Shown: in pieces, positions 1 through 6,531 of the stretch
Position numbering within the stretch: position 1 is the first letter of the stretch
Layout: each line of letters begins with the position of its first letter
Assembly (NCBI GenBank): GCA_023433685.1
Contig: JAEYUD010000150.1
Location: 1 to 7,857 of the forward strand
DNA from: Bacteroidota bacterium
GTDB lineage: Bacteria; Bacteroidota; Ignavibacteria; Ignavibacteriales; Ignavibacteriaceae
Direction of reading: 5' to 3'
Length of the DNA: 7,857 bases
Notes under the pieces: model-generated
The model's input: only the letters and a program-made list of their open reading frames with translations
What the model was told of the DNA's origin: nothing
Database searches by the model: none
Program-made: the position numbers and the translations under genes

Positions 1-229
1 GGCTATCTATCTGTGCCGCGAGATTAGCGAGATTGGCGAGGGCGTTTTGAAGGTCTTTTAGTGATTCCTGATGGTCTTCCGCGGATATTTGCTCATCAAT
101 TATGTCAAGATTTCCGCGCGCAATTGTTATATTGCTTCTTAAATTTGAAGCAATGGAATTGAAGACATTTTGTCTTAATTTCTTCCGGTAAGTTTCAGTA
201 GCAAGAATATGTGAACGCGCGTTGCTCAT
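1..229 (-). CDS. Partial hypothetical protein, degenerate HisKA-like N-terminus
   Basis: The minus strand is open for 76 codons from the ATG at 229-227 to the left edge, so the gene continues outside the window. An in-frame TAG at 274-272 limits any upstream extension, and I saw no other usual start codon between the two, so ATG 229 is the likely start. No good Shine-Dalgarno sequence is seen. The product is helical and starts with a basic stretch. Residues about 24-45 (SIASNLRSNITIARGNLDII) resemble the H-box helix of histidine kinases (SHELRTPLTxIRGxLxLL), but the phospho-accepting His/Glu pair is replaced by Ser/Asn. The rest of the visible part is Leu/Ala/Asn-rich and probably coiled-coil (NALANLANLAAQID). 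It could be a degenerate sensor or signalling protein, or the resemblance may be chance. The function is not assigned. It is divergent from the antiporter gene. Confidence 0.55.
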   Translation of the reverse strand, partial: MSNARSHILATETYRKKLRQNVFNSIASNLRSNITIARGNLDIIDEQISAEDHQESLKDLQNALANLANLAAQIDS

Positions 230-306
230 ACAATATATCCGGAAAGCCGGTTCGGAAAAAAAATTTGATAACTAATAAATATAGTTAAAATCAGAACAGA
301 AATAAT

Positions 307-1770
307 ATGCCACAATTAATTGAAGATAAACTCCTGATACTTTCGGTTCTGGTGATTCTGGCGATCATGGTCACACGCTTGACCAAGAACTATGGGGTTC
401 CGGCATTGATCCTTTTTCTGGGTCTCGGGATGCTCGCGGGATCGGAAGGACCCGGAGGGATTTATTTTGACAATGCTCCTCTGGCGCAATCGATAGGAAC
501 CATCGCGCTGGTTTTCATTCTCTTTTCCGGTGGGTTGGAAACAAGGTTTGAATCGGTAAAGAACGGCTACAAATCGGCTTTTTCGCTCGCGTCGCTCGGA
601 GTGATCCTTACGGCGGGCCTCTCAGGAGTTTTTCTTTATTACGTGGCGGGATATGACCTGAGGCTCTCGCTTCTTATAGGCTCTGTAATTGCATCAACCG
701 ATGCCGCGGCAGTGTTTTCGGTTCTCAGGGCGAAAGATCTTAGCCTGCGAGGTGAGTTACAGCCGGTTCTCGAGATAGAAAGCGGGAGCAACGATCCGAT
801 GGCGATATTTCTGACCGCGATGATGATCTCAGTATTGACAGTACCGGAAAAGCCCTTGTATGACTATATTATAATGCTTTTCCTCCAGTTCGGAATTGGA
901 ACAGTGACCGGCTTGGTTGGCGGCAGGGCGATGACCTGGGTGATAAACAGGCTTGATTTTCTCTCTCCCGGTTTTTATCCCGTTTTTGTACTTGCCTGCG
1001 CGCTGGGAATTTACAGCGGAACCGCGCTGATCGCCGGGTCAGGCTTTCTTGCTGTTTACATTGCCGGAATCGTCGCGAACTATTACGAGTATCAGCACAA
1101 GACCAATACCACGAGGTTTTTTGAAGGTTTGGCGTGGCTTAGTCAGATAGGGATGTTTATAACACTCGGTTTACTGATATTTCCCTCGCATCTTATTGAA
1201 GTGTGGCAAACTGGAGTTATACTGGCTCTGTTTTTGATGTTCATCGCACGTCCCATTGCAGTTTTTGCTTCACTTCTTTTCAGCAGTTATAACCTTCGGG
1301 AGAAGCTTTTCATTACATGGGGAGGTTTAAGAGGGGCTGTTCCGGTAATACTTGCCACCTTCGTTCTCACCGCGAACGTTGAGGGTGGAAGTCTGGTTTT
1401 CAATCTTGTGTTTTTCGTAGTGATCCTTTCCGCCCTGGGTCAGGGGTGGTCATTGCCGATAGCGGCAAAGCTGTTTAAAGTTTCAGCAGAGAAAAGTTTA
1501 ACCAAGAGAGTTTTGATCGATCTCGAGACCGGTAGAGGGGATGATAAAACCCTGTTCGATCTTTTTGTTCAGCCGGGAGCGCCGGCAGTGGGACAGAAAA
1601 TAGTTGAGCTCGGCTTACCAAAAGAGGTGCTTATAGTATTGATCGAGAGAAAAGGGCAATACGTGATACCTTCGGGAAGCACAAAAATTGCCGAGGATGA
1701 TCTCGTGATACTTTTGGTTGACAAGAATGGGATAGCAGAGGCTGCCTCGTTTTTCAAGACAGCCGTTTAG
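307..1770 (+). CDS. CPA1-family cation/proton antiporter (NhaP2/CvrA-like) with RCK_C domain
   Basis: This is an inner-membrane antiporter expected to exchange K+ or Na+ for H+, with roles in cytoplasmic pH and ion balance. The 487-residue product begins with about 390 residues of closely packed hydrophobic segments typical of the Na+/H+ exchanger fold. Visible family motifs are TDAAAVF (131-137, the unwound-helix Thr-Asp), the ion-binding Asn-Asp pair N162-D163 in ESGSNDP, typical of electroneutral CPA1 exchangers, an Arg-Pro at 315-316 and GLRGAVP (340-346). Residues about 415-487 look like a TrkA_C/RCK_C domain (VGQKIVELGLP followed by IPSGSTKIAEDDLVILL), which in relatives senses a cytoplasmic ligand and gates transport. 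E. coli NhaP2 (CvrA) is longer because it carries a further C-terminal CorC_HlyC domain, which is absent here. The ATG at 307 puts the first membrane helix at about residue 8; no clear ribosome binding site is seen. Family assignment is firm; K+ versus Na+ preference cannot be read from the sequence. Confidence 0.93.
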   Translation: MPQLIEDKLLILSVLVILAIMVTRLTKNYGVPALILFLGLGMLAGSEGPGGIYFDNAPLAQSIGTIALVFILFSGGLETRFESVKNGYKSAFSLASLGVILTAGLSGVFLYYVAGYDLRLSLLIGSVIASTDAAAVFSVLRAKDLSLRGELQPVLEIESGSNDPMAIFLTAMMISVLTVPEKPLYDYIIMLFLQFGIGTVTGLVGGRAMTWVINRLDFLSPGFYPVFVLACALGIYSGTALIAGSGFLAVYIAGIVANYYEYQHKTNTTRFFEGLAWLSQIGMFITLGLLIFPSHLIEVWQTGVILALFLMFIARPIAVFASLLFSSYNLREKLFITWGGLRGAVPVILATFVLTANVEGGSLVFNLVFFVVILSALGQGWSLPIAAKLFKVSAEKSLTKRVLIDLETGRGDDKTLFDLFVQPGAPAVGQKIVELGLPKEVLIVLIERKGQYVIPSGSTKIAEDDLVILLVDKNGIAEAASFFKTAV

Positions 1771-1774
1771 AAAG

Positions 1775-2962
1775 TCAGATTATTCTTACAACCGAGCGGT
1801 TGAAAGTGTAGCGGAACATTTTCACGATCAATCTGTAGATCATCAGCAGGTAGAAGATGTAAACCGCGATGGCAACAATTCTAACCACGAAAGAAAACGC
1901 CGCGTTCTTTACAGGTTTGTAAACTGGCAGAATACCTTCAGTTCTGATAACCGGGTTGAGGTAAAAAGTGGTTAGCTTGTTGTAAACCTCCGCGCGTACA
2001 TAGGTTTGCACCTTACGAATCGGGAAGTTCACAGAATCAACTGTGGTGAAAGTGGCGAGCACCTCTCCGTTATTCCCCACGAGTCTGATTGAATCAGCCG
2101 GCTGTGCCATGTGGAGCCTGAGAGTGTCACCGTGCACTTTGAGGTACCTCAATTCATTATCAACCACACCTCTTTTACCGGCAACGGCTATCGAGTTACC
2201 CTTTCGCAGCGCGTCGAGAATCAGGTTGCTCAAGAGCGAGGGTGAGCGGAGCATGGTCCAAAATTTACCCGTTTCGTCCTCTTTTCTCTGGTCGTGAGAG
2301 TCATCATTACCGTACCCAAAGGCAGGGTAACCCGCTGTGAGGGCAGCATCCCACTGGGCGAGTGATGTCCGGTAGTGGTTCAGAATTTCAATATGGGTGT
2401 AGTTCGAGAGGTACTGAAAATCTTCGGGCGAGTAGCTGTTCGAGAACTCAGGGTGGTTAATTGCCAGAAGTTTTGAAGTGGGGCGGAGCCTTTCAATAAT
2501 ATCCTGTTTATGGTGCAGAGACTGAAAGAGGGGGTAGTCGAAATGCACCACTTCCTTGGCACCAATCGGGTGCTGATGCCGTTTAAATATACTGTAACCG
2601 TGCTCGTAGACCGGGATGAACTCCTCATCCTTGATGCCGGGCGCCCGGGTGATCTTGTGGTAGTCGGAAATGCCTACGAAGTCATAACCGAGAGACCTGT
2701 ACACCGAATCAAGTTGGGCAGGGGTCAGTTTACCGTTGGTTAAACCTTCCCAGGCAATGGCATGGGCATGGAAGTTGGCTTTCAGCCACTTTCCGGAAGT
2801 ATCGGCATAAGGGTTGTACCATTCGTTGCCCGAAAAGGGCTTCATTGCCGGAAATTTATAAACATTTGTGAATATATACGGGAAGAATGCCAGGGCCGCC
2901 ACCAGAAGAACCAGAATGATAACTATAAAAACGGGGACCAGCAGCAGTTTTTTGAAACTCAT
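1775..2962 (-). CDS. Membrane-anchored PHP-domain metal-dependent phosphoesterase-like protein
   Basis: The 395-residue product has a PHP (polymerase and histidinol phosphatase) fold signature: HxH at H65/H67 (NFHAHA), D100 and H102 (ISDYH), E137 (AKEVV), H170 (INHPEF) and DDSHD at 220-224. These match the metal-binding ligands of the family, so an active metal-dependent hydrolase is plausible. A hydrophobic helix at about 6-30 follows a basic start (MSFKK). A second helix at about 354-380 is followed by a basic tail. By the positive-inside rule both ends would be cytoplasmic and the catalytic domain extracytoplasmic. Residues about 270-345 look like a small beta-rich domain, as seen after PHP modules in related surface or periplasmic proteins. 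The substrate is unknown. The gene ends 4 bases from the antiporter stop codon, tail to tail, and is divergent from htpG. The start at 2962 is favoured because it gives a complete N-terminal anchor; no Shine-Dalgarno sequence is evident. Confidence 0.88.
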   Translation of the reverse strand: MSFKKLLLVPVFIVIILVLLVAALAFFPYIFTNVYKFPAMKPFSGNEWYNPYADTSGKWLKANFHAHAIAWEGLTNGKLTPAQLDSVYRSLGYDFVGISDYHKITRAPGIKDEEFIPVYEHGYSIFKRHQHPIGAKEVVHFDYPLFQSLHHKQDIIERLRPTSKLLAINHPEFSNSYSPEDFQYLSNYTHIEILNHYRTSLAQWDAALTAGYPAFGYGNDDSHDQRKEDETGKFWTMLRSPSLLSNLILDALRKGNSIAVAGKRGVVDNELRYLKVHGDTLRLHMAQPADSIRLVGNNGEVLATFTTVDSVNFPIRKVQTYVRAEVYNKLTTFYLNPVIRTEGILPVYKPVKNAAFSFVVRIVAIAVYIFYLLMIYRLIVKMFRYTFNRSVVRII

Positions 2963-2999
2963 TTAGCGGTTTGAAATCTAATCAGGGGTGGAAAAATAT

Positions 3000-3007
3000 T
3001 ATATTTG
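3000..3007 (+). promoter_or_regulatory. Candidate -7 promoter element for htpG
   Basis: TATATTTG matches TAnnTTTG exactly and lies 66 bases before the htpG start codon, so a transcript would start near 3013. No TTG is found at the usual spacing upstream; the nearest, TTTG at 2970-2973, is 26 bases away, which weakens the call. The element overlaps a palindrome and faces the opposite-strand promoter at 3014-3021. No CIRCE element, the usual HrcA heat-shock operator, is seen. Confidence 0.35.
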
Positions 3008-3018
3008 TGATCGCAAAT
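3003..3018. promoter_or_regulatory. 16-bp near-perfect palindrome, possible operator
   Basis: ATTTGTGATCGCAAAT reads as ATTTGCGATCACAAAT on the other strand, so 14 of 16 positions are symmetric around a GATC core. It lies exactly where the two opposed -7 elements meet. It may be a binding site for a dimeric regulator controlling both divergent genes, or simply the mirror image produced by two TTTG promoter ends. It has some likeness to CRP/FNR-type half sites (TTTGTGA) but the spacing is wrong for a classical site. Confidence 0.35.
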
Positions 3019-3044
3019 TTATGAAAATTCGTGCTTATTAACAA
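3014..3044 (-). promoter_or_regulatory. Candidate Bacteroidota-type promoter for the PHP gene
   Basis: Reading the minus strand, TAAATTTG at 3021-3014 fits the Bacteroidota -7 consensus TAnnTTTG exactly. A TTG at 3044-3042 lies 20 bases upstream, close to the usual spacing of the -33 element. The predicted transcript start is near 3007, giving a leader of about 45 bases before the ATG at 2962. The consensus is established for Bacteroidota; its use here is inferred. Confidence 0.45.
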
Positions 3045-3073
3045 TTTAACAAATAAGAAAGGACTAATAGTTC

Positions 3074-4978
3074 ATGGAAACAAAAACACATGAGAAATTC
3101 ACTTTCCAGGCGGAAATAAATCAACTTCTGGATATTTTAGTTCATTCTTTGTACAGCAGTCGTGAGATATTCTTACGGGAGCTGATCTCCAACTCTTCTG
3201 ATGCCCTCGACAAGCTGAGGATCATTTCACTCAAAAGTGAAGAGTACCATCAGAAAGATCTTCCATTGGAAATCAAAATATCGTTCGATAAAGAAGCGAA
3301 GATGCTCGTGATCACTGATACCGGTATTGGTATGACGAGAGATGAGCTTGTGAAGAATATCGGAACGATCGCCAAATCGGGAAGTTCGGAATTCATTAAA
3401 GCCCTGAAAGCCGGAGACAGCGACGCTAAAGAGATAATCGGAAGGTTCGGTGTTGGTTTCTATTCCGTTTTCATGGTTGCAAGCGAAGTGAAGATCAAAA
3501 CGAGATCGTACCTGAAGGATGAGACAGGATACATCTGGCGCTCAACCGGGACGGGCGAGTTCACCATCACCGAAATGGAAGAAAGTGCCACCCGTGGAAC
3601 CACCATAGAGATATACCTGAAGGATGACGCGGTTGAATTCGCCGAAAAAGAACGGCTTGAAGGTATTATCAAAAAACACTCCGGATTTATTTCATACCCT
3701 ATTTACCTCGCGGCCGAGAGGATAAACACAATAACAGCCCTCTGGAAGGAACCAAAAAGCAGCATCAAGCCGGAACAATACTCCGAGTTCTACAAATTTG
3801 TATCGCACGATTTTGATGATCCCGAGTGCCACATCCATATAAACGTTGACGCGCCGATACAGTTTAACGCCCTTCTTTTCATTCCGAAAAGGAACGTCGA
3901 TTTCTTCGGCATGAACAGGGACAATTACGGTCTCGATCTCTATGTGAGGAAAGTGTTGATCCAGCATCAGTCGAAAGACCTTCTGCCGGAGTTCCTCAGC
4001 TTCGTGAAGGGTGTTGTTGATTCCGAGGACATTCCGTTGAACGTATCGAGGGAGACACTTCAGGAGAACGCCGTATTCGGCAGGATCGCCCGTGAGGTTA
4101 CCAAATCGGTACTGAAAGACCTGATCAACCGTGCGAAGAATGAGCCCGAACAGTACAAAAAGATATATCAGGAGCATGGCAAGTATATTAAACTCGGGTT
4201 TAACGACCACAATAACCGGGAGCAGTATCTTGAGCTGTTGAGGTTTGACTCACTGAACAACATCGATGCCGAAAAACTTGTGTCGCTTGAAGATTACAAG
4301 AACGGTTTGAAAGCAGAGCAGAAAGAGATATACTTCGCGCTTGGCACTTCGAGGGAATCACTTCTTGCCGATCCCGCGATCGAAATATTCAAGAAGAAGG
4401 GGATAGACGTTCTCTTCCTTTTCGATCCCGTTGATGAGTATGCTCTTAGCATGGTTATGAAGTATGGCGAACTTGATTTCGTTTCGGTTGAAAAAGCCGA
4501 TATTGCCAAGCTTGAATCATTCATCGATGTTGATGAAAAAAGTGAAAAGCTTCCCGACCTTTCCGCTGATGATGAGAAAGTACTCGATGATCTCTCGAAG
4601 AAGATCAAGGATGTACTCGGAGAGAAAGTGAAGGAGGTGAAGATATCAAAACGCCTGAGCGATCATGCCGTCTGGCTCTCGGGTGAGAGTGAAATGTTTT
4701 CTGCCTCATTCAGAAGAATGATGAAAGGCTCAAACCCGATGTTTGAGGGATTTGGTGCCGCTAAAGTGATGGAAATAAACAAGAACAGTCCCGTTGTGAG
4801 AAACCTTCTTGCCATCTACAAAGGTGACAAGAACTCTCCTGTAATACCGAGAGTGGTGAACGTTTTGTACCTTTCAGCAGAGCTGGGTTCAGGCGATCTG
4901 AAGGATCCGTTCGTACTCGTGAAAGAAATGAACTCGATACTCGAAACATTCACAGGTTCTTACACCATCATTAAATAA
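3074..4978 (+). CDS. htpG: Molecular chaperone HtpG (bacterial Hsp90)
   Basis: HtpG is the cytosolic Hsp90 homologue, an ATP-dependent dimeric chaperone that remodels late folding intermediates, often with DnaK. The 634-residue product is close to the family length (E. coli about 624). The N-terminal GHKL ATPase domain shows RELISNSSDALDKLR (35-49, with catalytic Glu36 and Mg-binding Asn40), DTGIGMT (82-88, with the adenine-binding Asp82), the lid GTIAKSGSSEF (97-107) and GRFGVGFYS (123-131). The middle domain carries the phosphate-sensing Arg in NVSRETLQ (Arg326). The C-terminal dimerisation domain follows from about residue 510 and includes the usual amphipathic Met-rich stretch SASFRRMMKGSNPMFEGFG. 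It ends without MEEVD, as expected for bacterial forms. AAAGGA at 3058-3063, 10 bases before the ATG, is a weak ribosome binding site. A hairpin terminator follows directly, so it is probably transcribed alone. Confidence 0.98.
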   Translation: METKTHEKFTFQAEINQLLDILVHSLYSSREIFLRELISNSSDALDKLRIISLKSEEYHQKDLPLEIKISFDKEAKMLVITDTGIGMTRDELVKNIGTIAKSGSSEFIKALKAGDSDAKEIIGRFGVGFYSVFMVASEVKIKTRSYLKDETGYIWRSTGTGEFTITEMEESATRGTTIEIYLKDDAVEFAEKERLEGIIKKHSGFISYPIYLAAERINTITALWKEPKSSIKPEQYSEFYKFVSHDFDDPECHIHINVDAPIQFNALLFIPKRNVDFFGMNRDNYGLDLYVRKVLIQHQSKDLLPEFLSFVKGVVDSEDIPLNVSRETLQENAVFGRIAREVTKSVLKDLINRAKNEPEQYKKIYQEHGKYIKLGFNDHNNREQYLELLRFDSLNNIDAEKLVSLEDYKNGLKAEQKEIYFALGTSRESLLADPAIEIFKKKGIDVLFLFDPVDEYALSMVMKYGELDFVSVEKADIAKLESFIDVDEKSEKLPDLSADDEKVLDDLSKKIKDVLGEKVKEVKISKRLSDHAVWLSGESEMFSASFRRMMKGSNPMFEGFGAAKVMEINKNSPVVRNLLAIYKGDKNSPVIPRVVNVLYLSAELGSGDLKDPFVLVKEMNSILETFTGSYTIIK

Positions 4979-4986
4979 ATTATGAA

Positions 4987-5024
4987 AAAACAGGGAGGAA
5001 TAACTCCCTGTTTTATCTATTTTT
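4987..5024 (+). terminator. Rho-independent terminator after htpG
   Basis: The 11-bp stem AAAACAGGGAG (4987-4997) pairs perfectly with CTCCCTGTTTT (5004-5014) around a six-base loop, GAATAA. T-rich sequence (TTTT, then TTTTT at 5020-5024) follows. It starts 9 bases after the htpG stop codon. The A-run on the left side means it could also work in the opposite direction. Confidence 0.9.
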
Positions 5025-5025
5025 G
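5018..5025 (+). promoter_or_regulatory. Possible -7 promoter element for the citrate synthase gene
   Basis: TATTTTTG fits TAnnTTTG and would give a transcript start near 5032 and a leader of nearly 60 bases. It sits inside the T-rich tail of the htpG terminator, and no TTG lies at the right distance upstream. In such AT-rich sequence a chance match is quite possible. Confidence 0.22.
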
Positions 5026-5089
5026 AACGCGGGAAAACAATCAGTTGTTAAATATTAAAAACATTCATTAAAACTAACTCGGAATACAT

Positions 5090-6370
5090 ATGGCAGTTAC
5101 TATTTTTGATAAAATGGCCGGGAAGATTGAAGGCTGGCGTTCTGAAATGTCGGTTTTCTTAAAAGAGCATGGAGAGCACAAAGTATCGGATGTTAACATA
5201 TCCCAGGTGATGGGTGGTCTTCGTGGTGTTAATGCCCTCTGGTGCGACACTTCCGTAGTGCCCAAGGAACAGGGGCTAATCATCCGGGGACTACCGATGA
5301 AAGATCTTACCGATCTTAACGGTGTGCAGGCATTTTACCTCCTGCTTACCGGGGAGCTCCCGACTGAAGCCGAATATGAGGATTTCGCGACTGCCCTCAA
5401 GATCAGAAAGTTTGTTCCTTACTATGTATGGGAGATACTAAAAGCGATGCCCAAGGATTCGCATCCGATGACAATGCTTTCAACTGCCATTCTCTCGATG
5501 CAGAAGGAATCAAGCTTTGCTCACCACTACGAACAAGGGGTTCATAAATCCGAGTATTGGAGATACACCCTTGAAGACGCGTTGAATATAGTGGCAAAAC
5601 TTCCCGCGATCGCTGCTGCCATCTACCGTTTGCGTTACAACAAGGGAGAGCTGGTTCAACCCGATCCCGATATGAGGCTCGCGGAAGATTTCGTGCACAT
5701 GCTTGGTATTGATGCCCCGGCTGATGAGTTCCTCTCTCTGATCAGACTTTTCCTCGTGGCTCACTCTGATCACGAAGGCGGTAACGTAAGTTCGTACACG
5801 GCAACTGTTGTAAACTCTGCTCTTTCCGATCTTTATTACTCGATGTCTGCCGGTTTCAACGGCCTTGCCGGTCCGCTCCACGGACTCGCGAATCAGGAAT
5901 CGCTCAAGTGGCTGCTCGACGTGATGAAGAAATTCAACGGCACGCCGACCAAAGAGCAGATCGAGATCGAAGTGAACGAAACCCTTGCAGCCGGTCAGGT
6001 TATCCCCGGATATGGTCACGCTGTACTTAGAGTGGTCGACCCCCGTTTCACGGCGTTCTACGAATTCGGAAAGCTCCACTTCCCTGAAGACCCTGTTTTC
6101 AAGACAGTGGTTAACACATTTGAAGTGGTGCCGGAGATACTTAAGAAGATACCCAAGATTCAGAACCCATGGCCAAACGTAGACGCGGTTACCGGTTCAC
6201 TTTTGTATCACTATGGTATAAAAGAGTTCTCATACTACACCGTGATGTTCGCCCTTTCGAGGTCGATGGGACTTGCTTCACAGGCGGTTATGAACAGGGC
6301 ACTCGGTCTGCCGATCGTGCGTCCGAAATCAGTGCCAACCTCCTGGTTGAAGAGTCAGGTCATAAAATAA
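5090..6370 (+). CDS. Citrate synthase, type I (eukaryote-like)
   Basis: Citrate synthase condenses acetyl-CoA with oxaloacetate to give citrate and CoA, the entry step of the TCA cycle, in the cytosol. The 426-residue product resembles the mitochondrial-type enzyme, like the eukaryote-like form of Geobacter and some Bacteroidota, more than the E. coli GltA type. The catalytic triad is visible: His264 in PLHGLANQE, His310 in GYGHAVLR and Asp365 in NVDAVTG, corresponding to His274, His320 and Asp375 of the pig enzyme. Substrate-binding His228 (SDHEGGN) and Arg319 (VDPRF) are also present. Early motifs GLRGVNAL (43-50) and GLIIRGLPMKDL (62-73) fit the type I N-terminal region. The start is ATG 5090 with only GGAA (5081-5084) as a poor ribosome binding site. 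Terminators on both sides suggest a single-gene unit. A closely related 2-methylcitrate synthase is less likely because no propionate genes are nearby. I leave the symbol blank because gltA usually denotes the other type. Confidence 0.95.
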   Translation: MAVTIFDKMAGKIEGWRSEMSVFLKEHGEHKVSDVNISQVMGGLRGVNALWCDTSVVPKEQGLIIRGLPMKDLTDLNGVQAFYLLLTGELPTEAEYEDFATALKIRKFVPYYVWEILKAMPKDSHPMTMLSTAILSMQKESSFAHHYEQGVHKSEYWRYTLEDALNIVAKLPAIAAAIYRLRYNKGELVQPDPDMRLAEDFVHMLGIDAPADEFLSLIRLFLVAHSDHEGGNVSSYTATVVNSALSDLYYSMSAGFNGLAGPLHGLANQESLKWLLDVMKKFNGTPTKEQIEIEVNETLAAGQVIPGYGHAVLRVVDPRFTAFYEFGKLHFPEDPVFKTVVNTFEVVPEILKKIPKIQNPWPNVDAVTGSLLYHYGIKEFSYYTVMFALSRSMGLASQAVMNRALGLPIVRPKSVPTSWLKSQVIK

Positions 6371-6395
6371 TCTGGCATCTTACTGATGATGTTTC

Positions 6396-6429
6396 AAAGC
6401 CCCGGAGAGAAAACACCGGGGCTTTTTTT
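6396..6429 (+). terminator. Rho-independent terminator after the citrate synthase gene
   Basis: AAAGCCCCGG (6396-6405) pairs with CCGGGGCTTT (6416-6425) in a perfect 10-bp stem, with a 10-base loop, followed by a run of seven T residues (6423-6429) that overlaps the stem end. It lies 26 bases after the stop codon. This is a textbook GC-rich intrinsic terminator. Confidence 0.93.
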
Positions 6430-6439
6430 ATTCAGTCTG

Positions 6440-6472
6440 TTTCACGAAACCTGAATTAAGTTTTTCGTGAAA
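6440..6472. repeat. Inverted pair of 10-bp palindrome-like sites
   Basis: TTTCACGAAA (6440-6449) and TTTCGTGAAA (6463-6472) are perfect reverse complements separated by 13 bases. Each is itself a TTTC-2-GAAA palindrome, and the first extends to GTTTCACGAAAC. The centres are 23 bp apart, about two helical turns. They may be a double operator for the acetyltransferase gene that starts 60 bases downstream. They could also fold as one hairpin (10-bp stem, 13-base loop) followed by TTTGTTTTT, acting as a back-up terminator. Confidence 0.5.
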
Positions 6473-6531
6473 TTTGTTTTTCATATATTGCAAGAAGAAA
6501 ATTCATTTATCAATTCAAGTGAAGAATTATT

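Noticed and set aside
239..250. CCGGAAAGCCGG short hairpin in the leftmost intergenic region
   Set aside because: Only a 4-bp stem with a 4-base loop; CCGG is self-complementary, so this is expected by chance.
1789..1802. Hairpin CAACCG-AG-CGGTTG after the antiporter stop codon
   Set aside because: The stem is short, it lies within the PHP coding region and neither strand has a following T-run, so I do not call it a terminator.
2963..3073. Search for a CIRCE heat-shock operator upstream of htpG
   Set aside because: No TTAGCACTC-N9-GAGTGCTAA-like sequence is present.
3692..4210. 172-codon open frame on the minus strand
   Set aside because: It is antisense to the middle domain of htpG and has no recognisable motif or start context; a shadow frame.
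5510..6079. 189-codon open frame on the minus strand
   Set aside because: It lies wholly inside the citrate synthase gene, whose catalytic motifs fix the plus strand as coding; the product resembles nothing I recognise.
6169..6459. 96-codon plus-strand frame spanning the end of the citrate synthase gene and its terminator
   Set aside because: It overlaps the citrate synthase C-terminus out of frame and runs through the terminator hairpin; the product is rich in unrelated residues with no motif.
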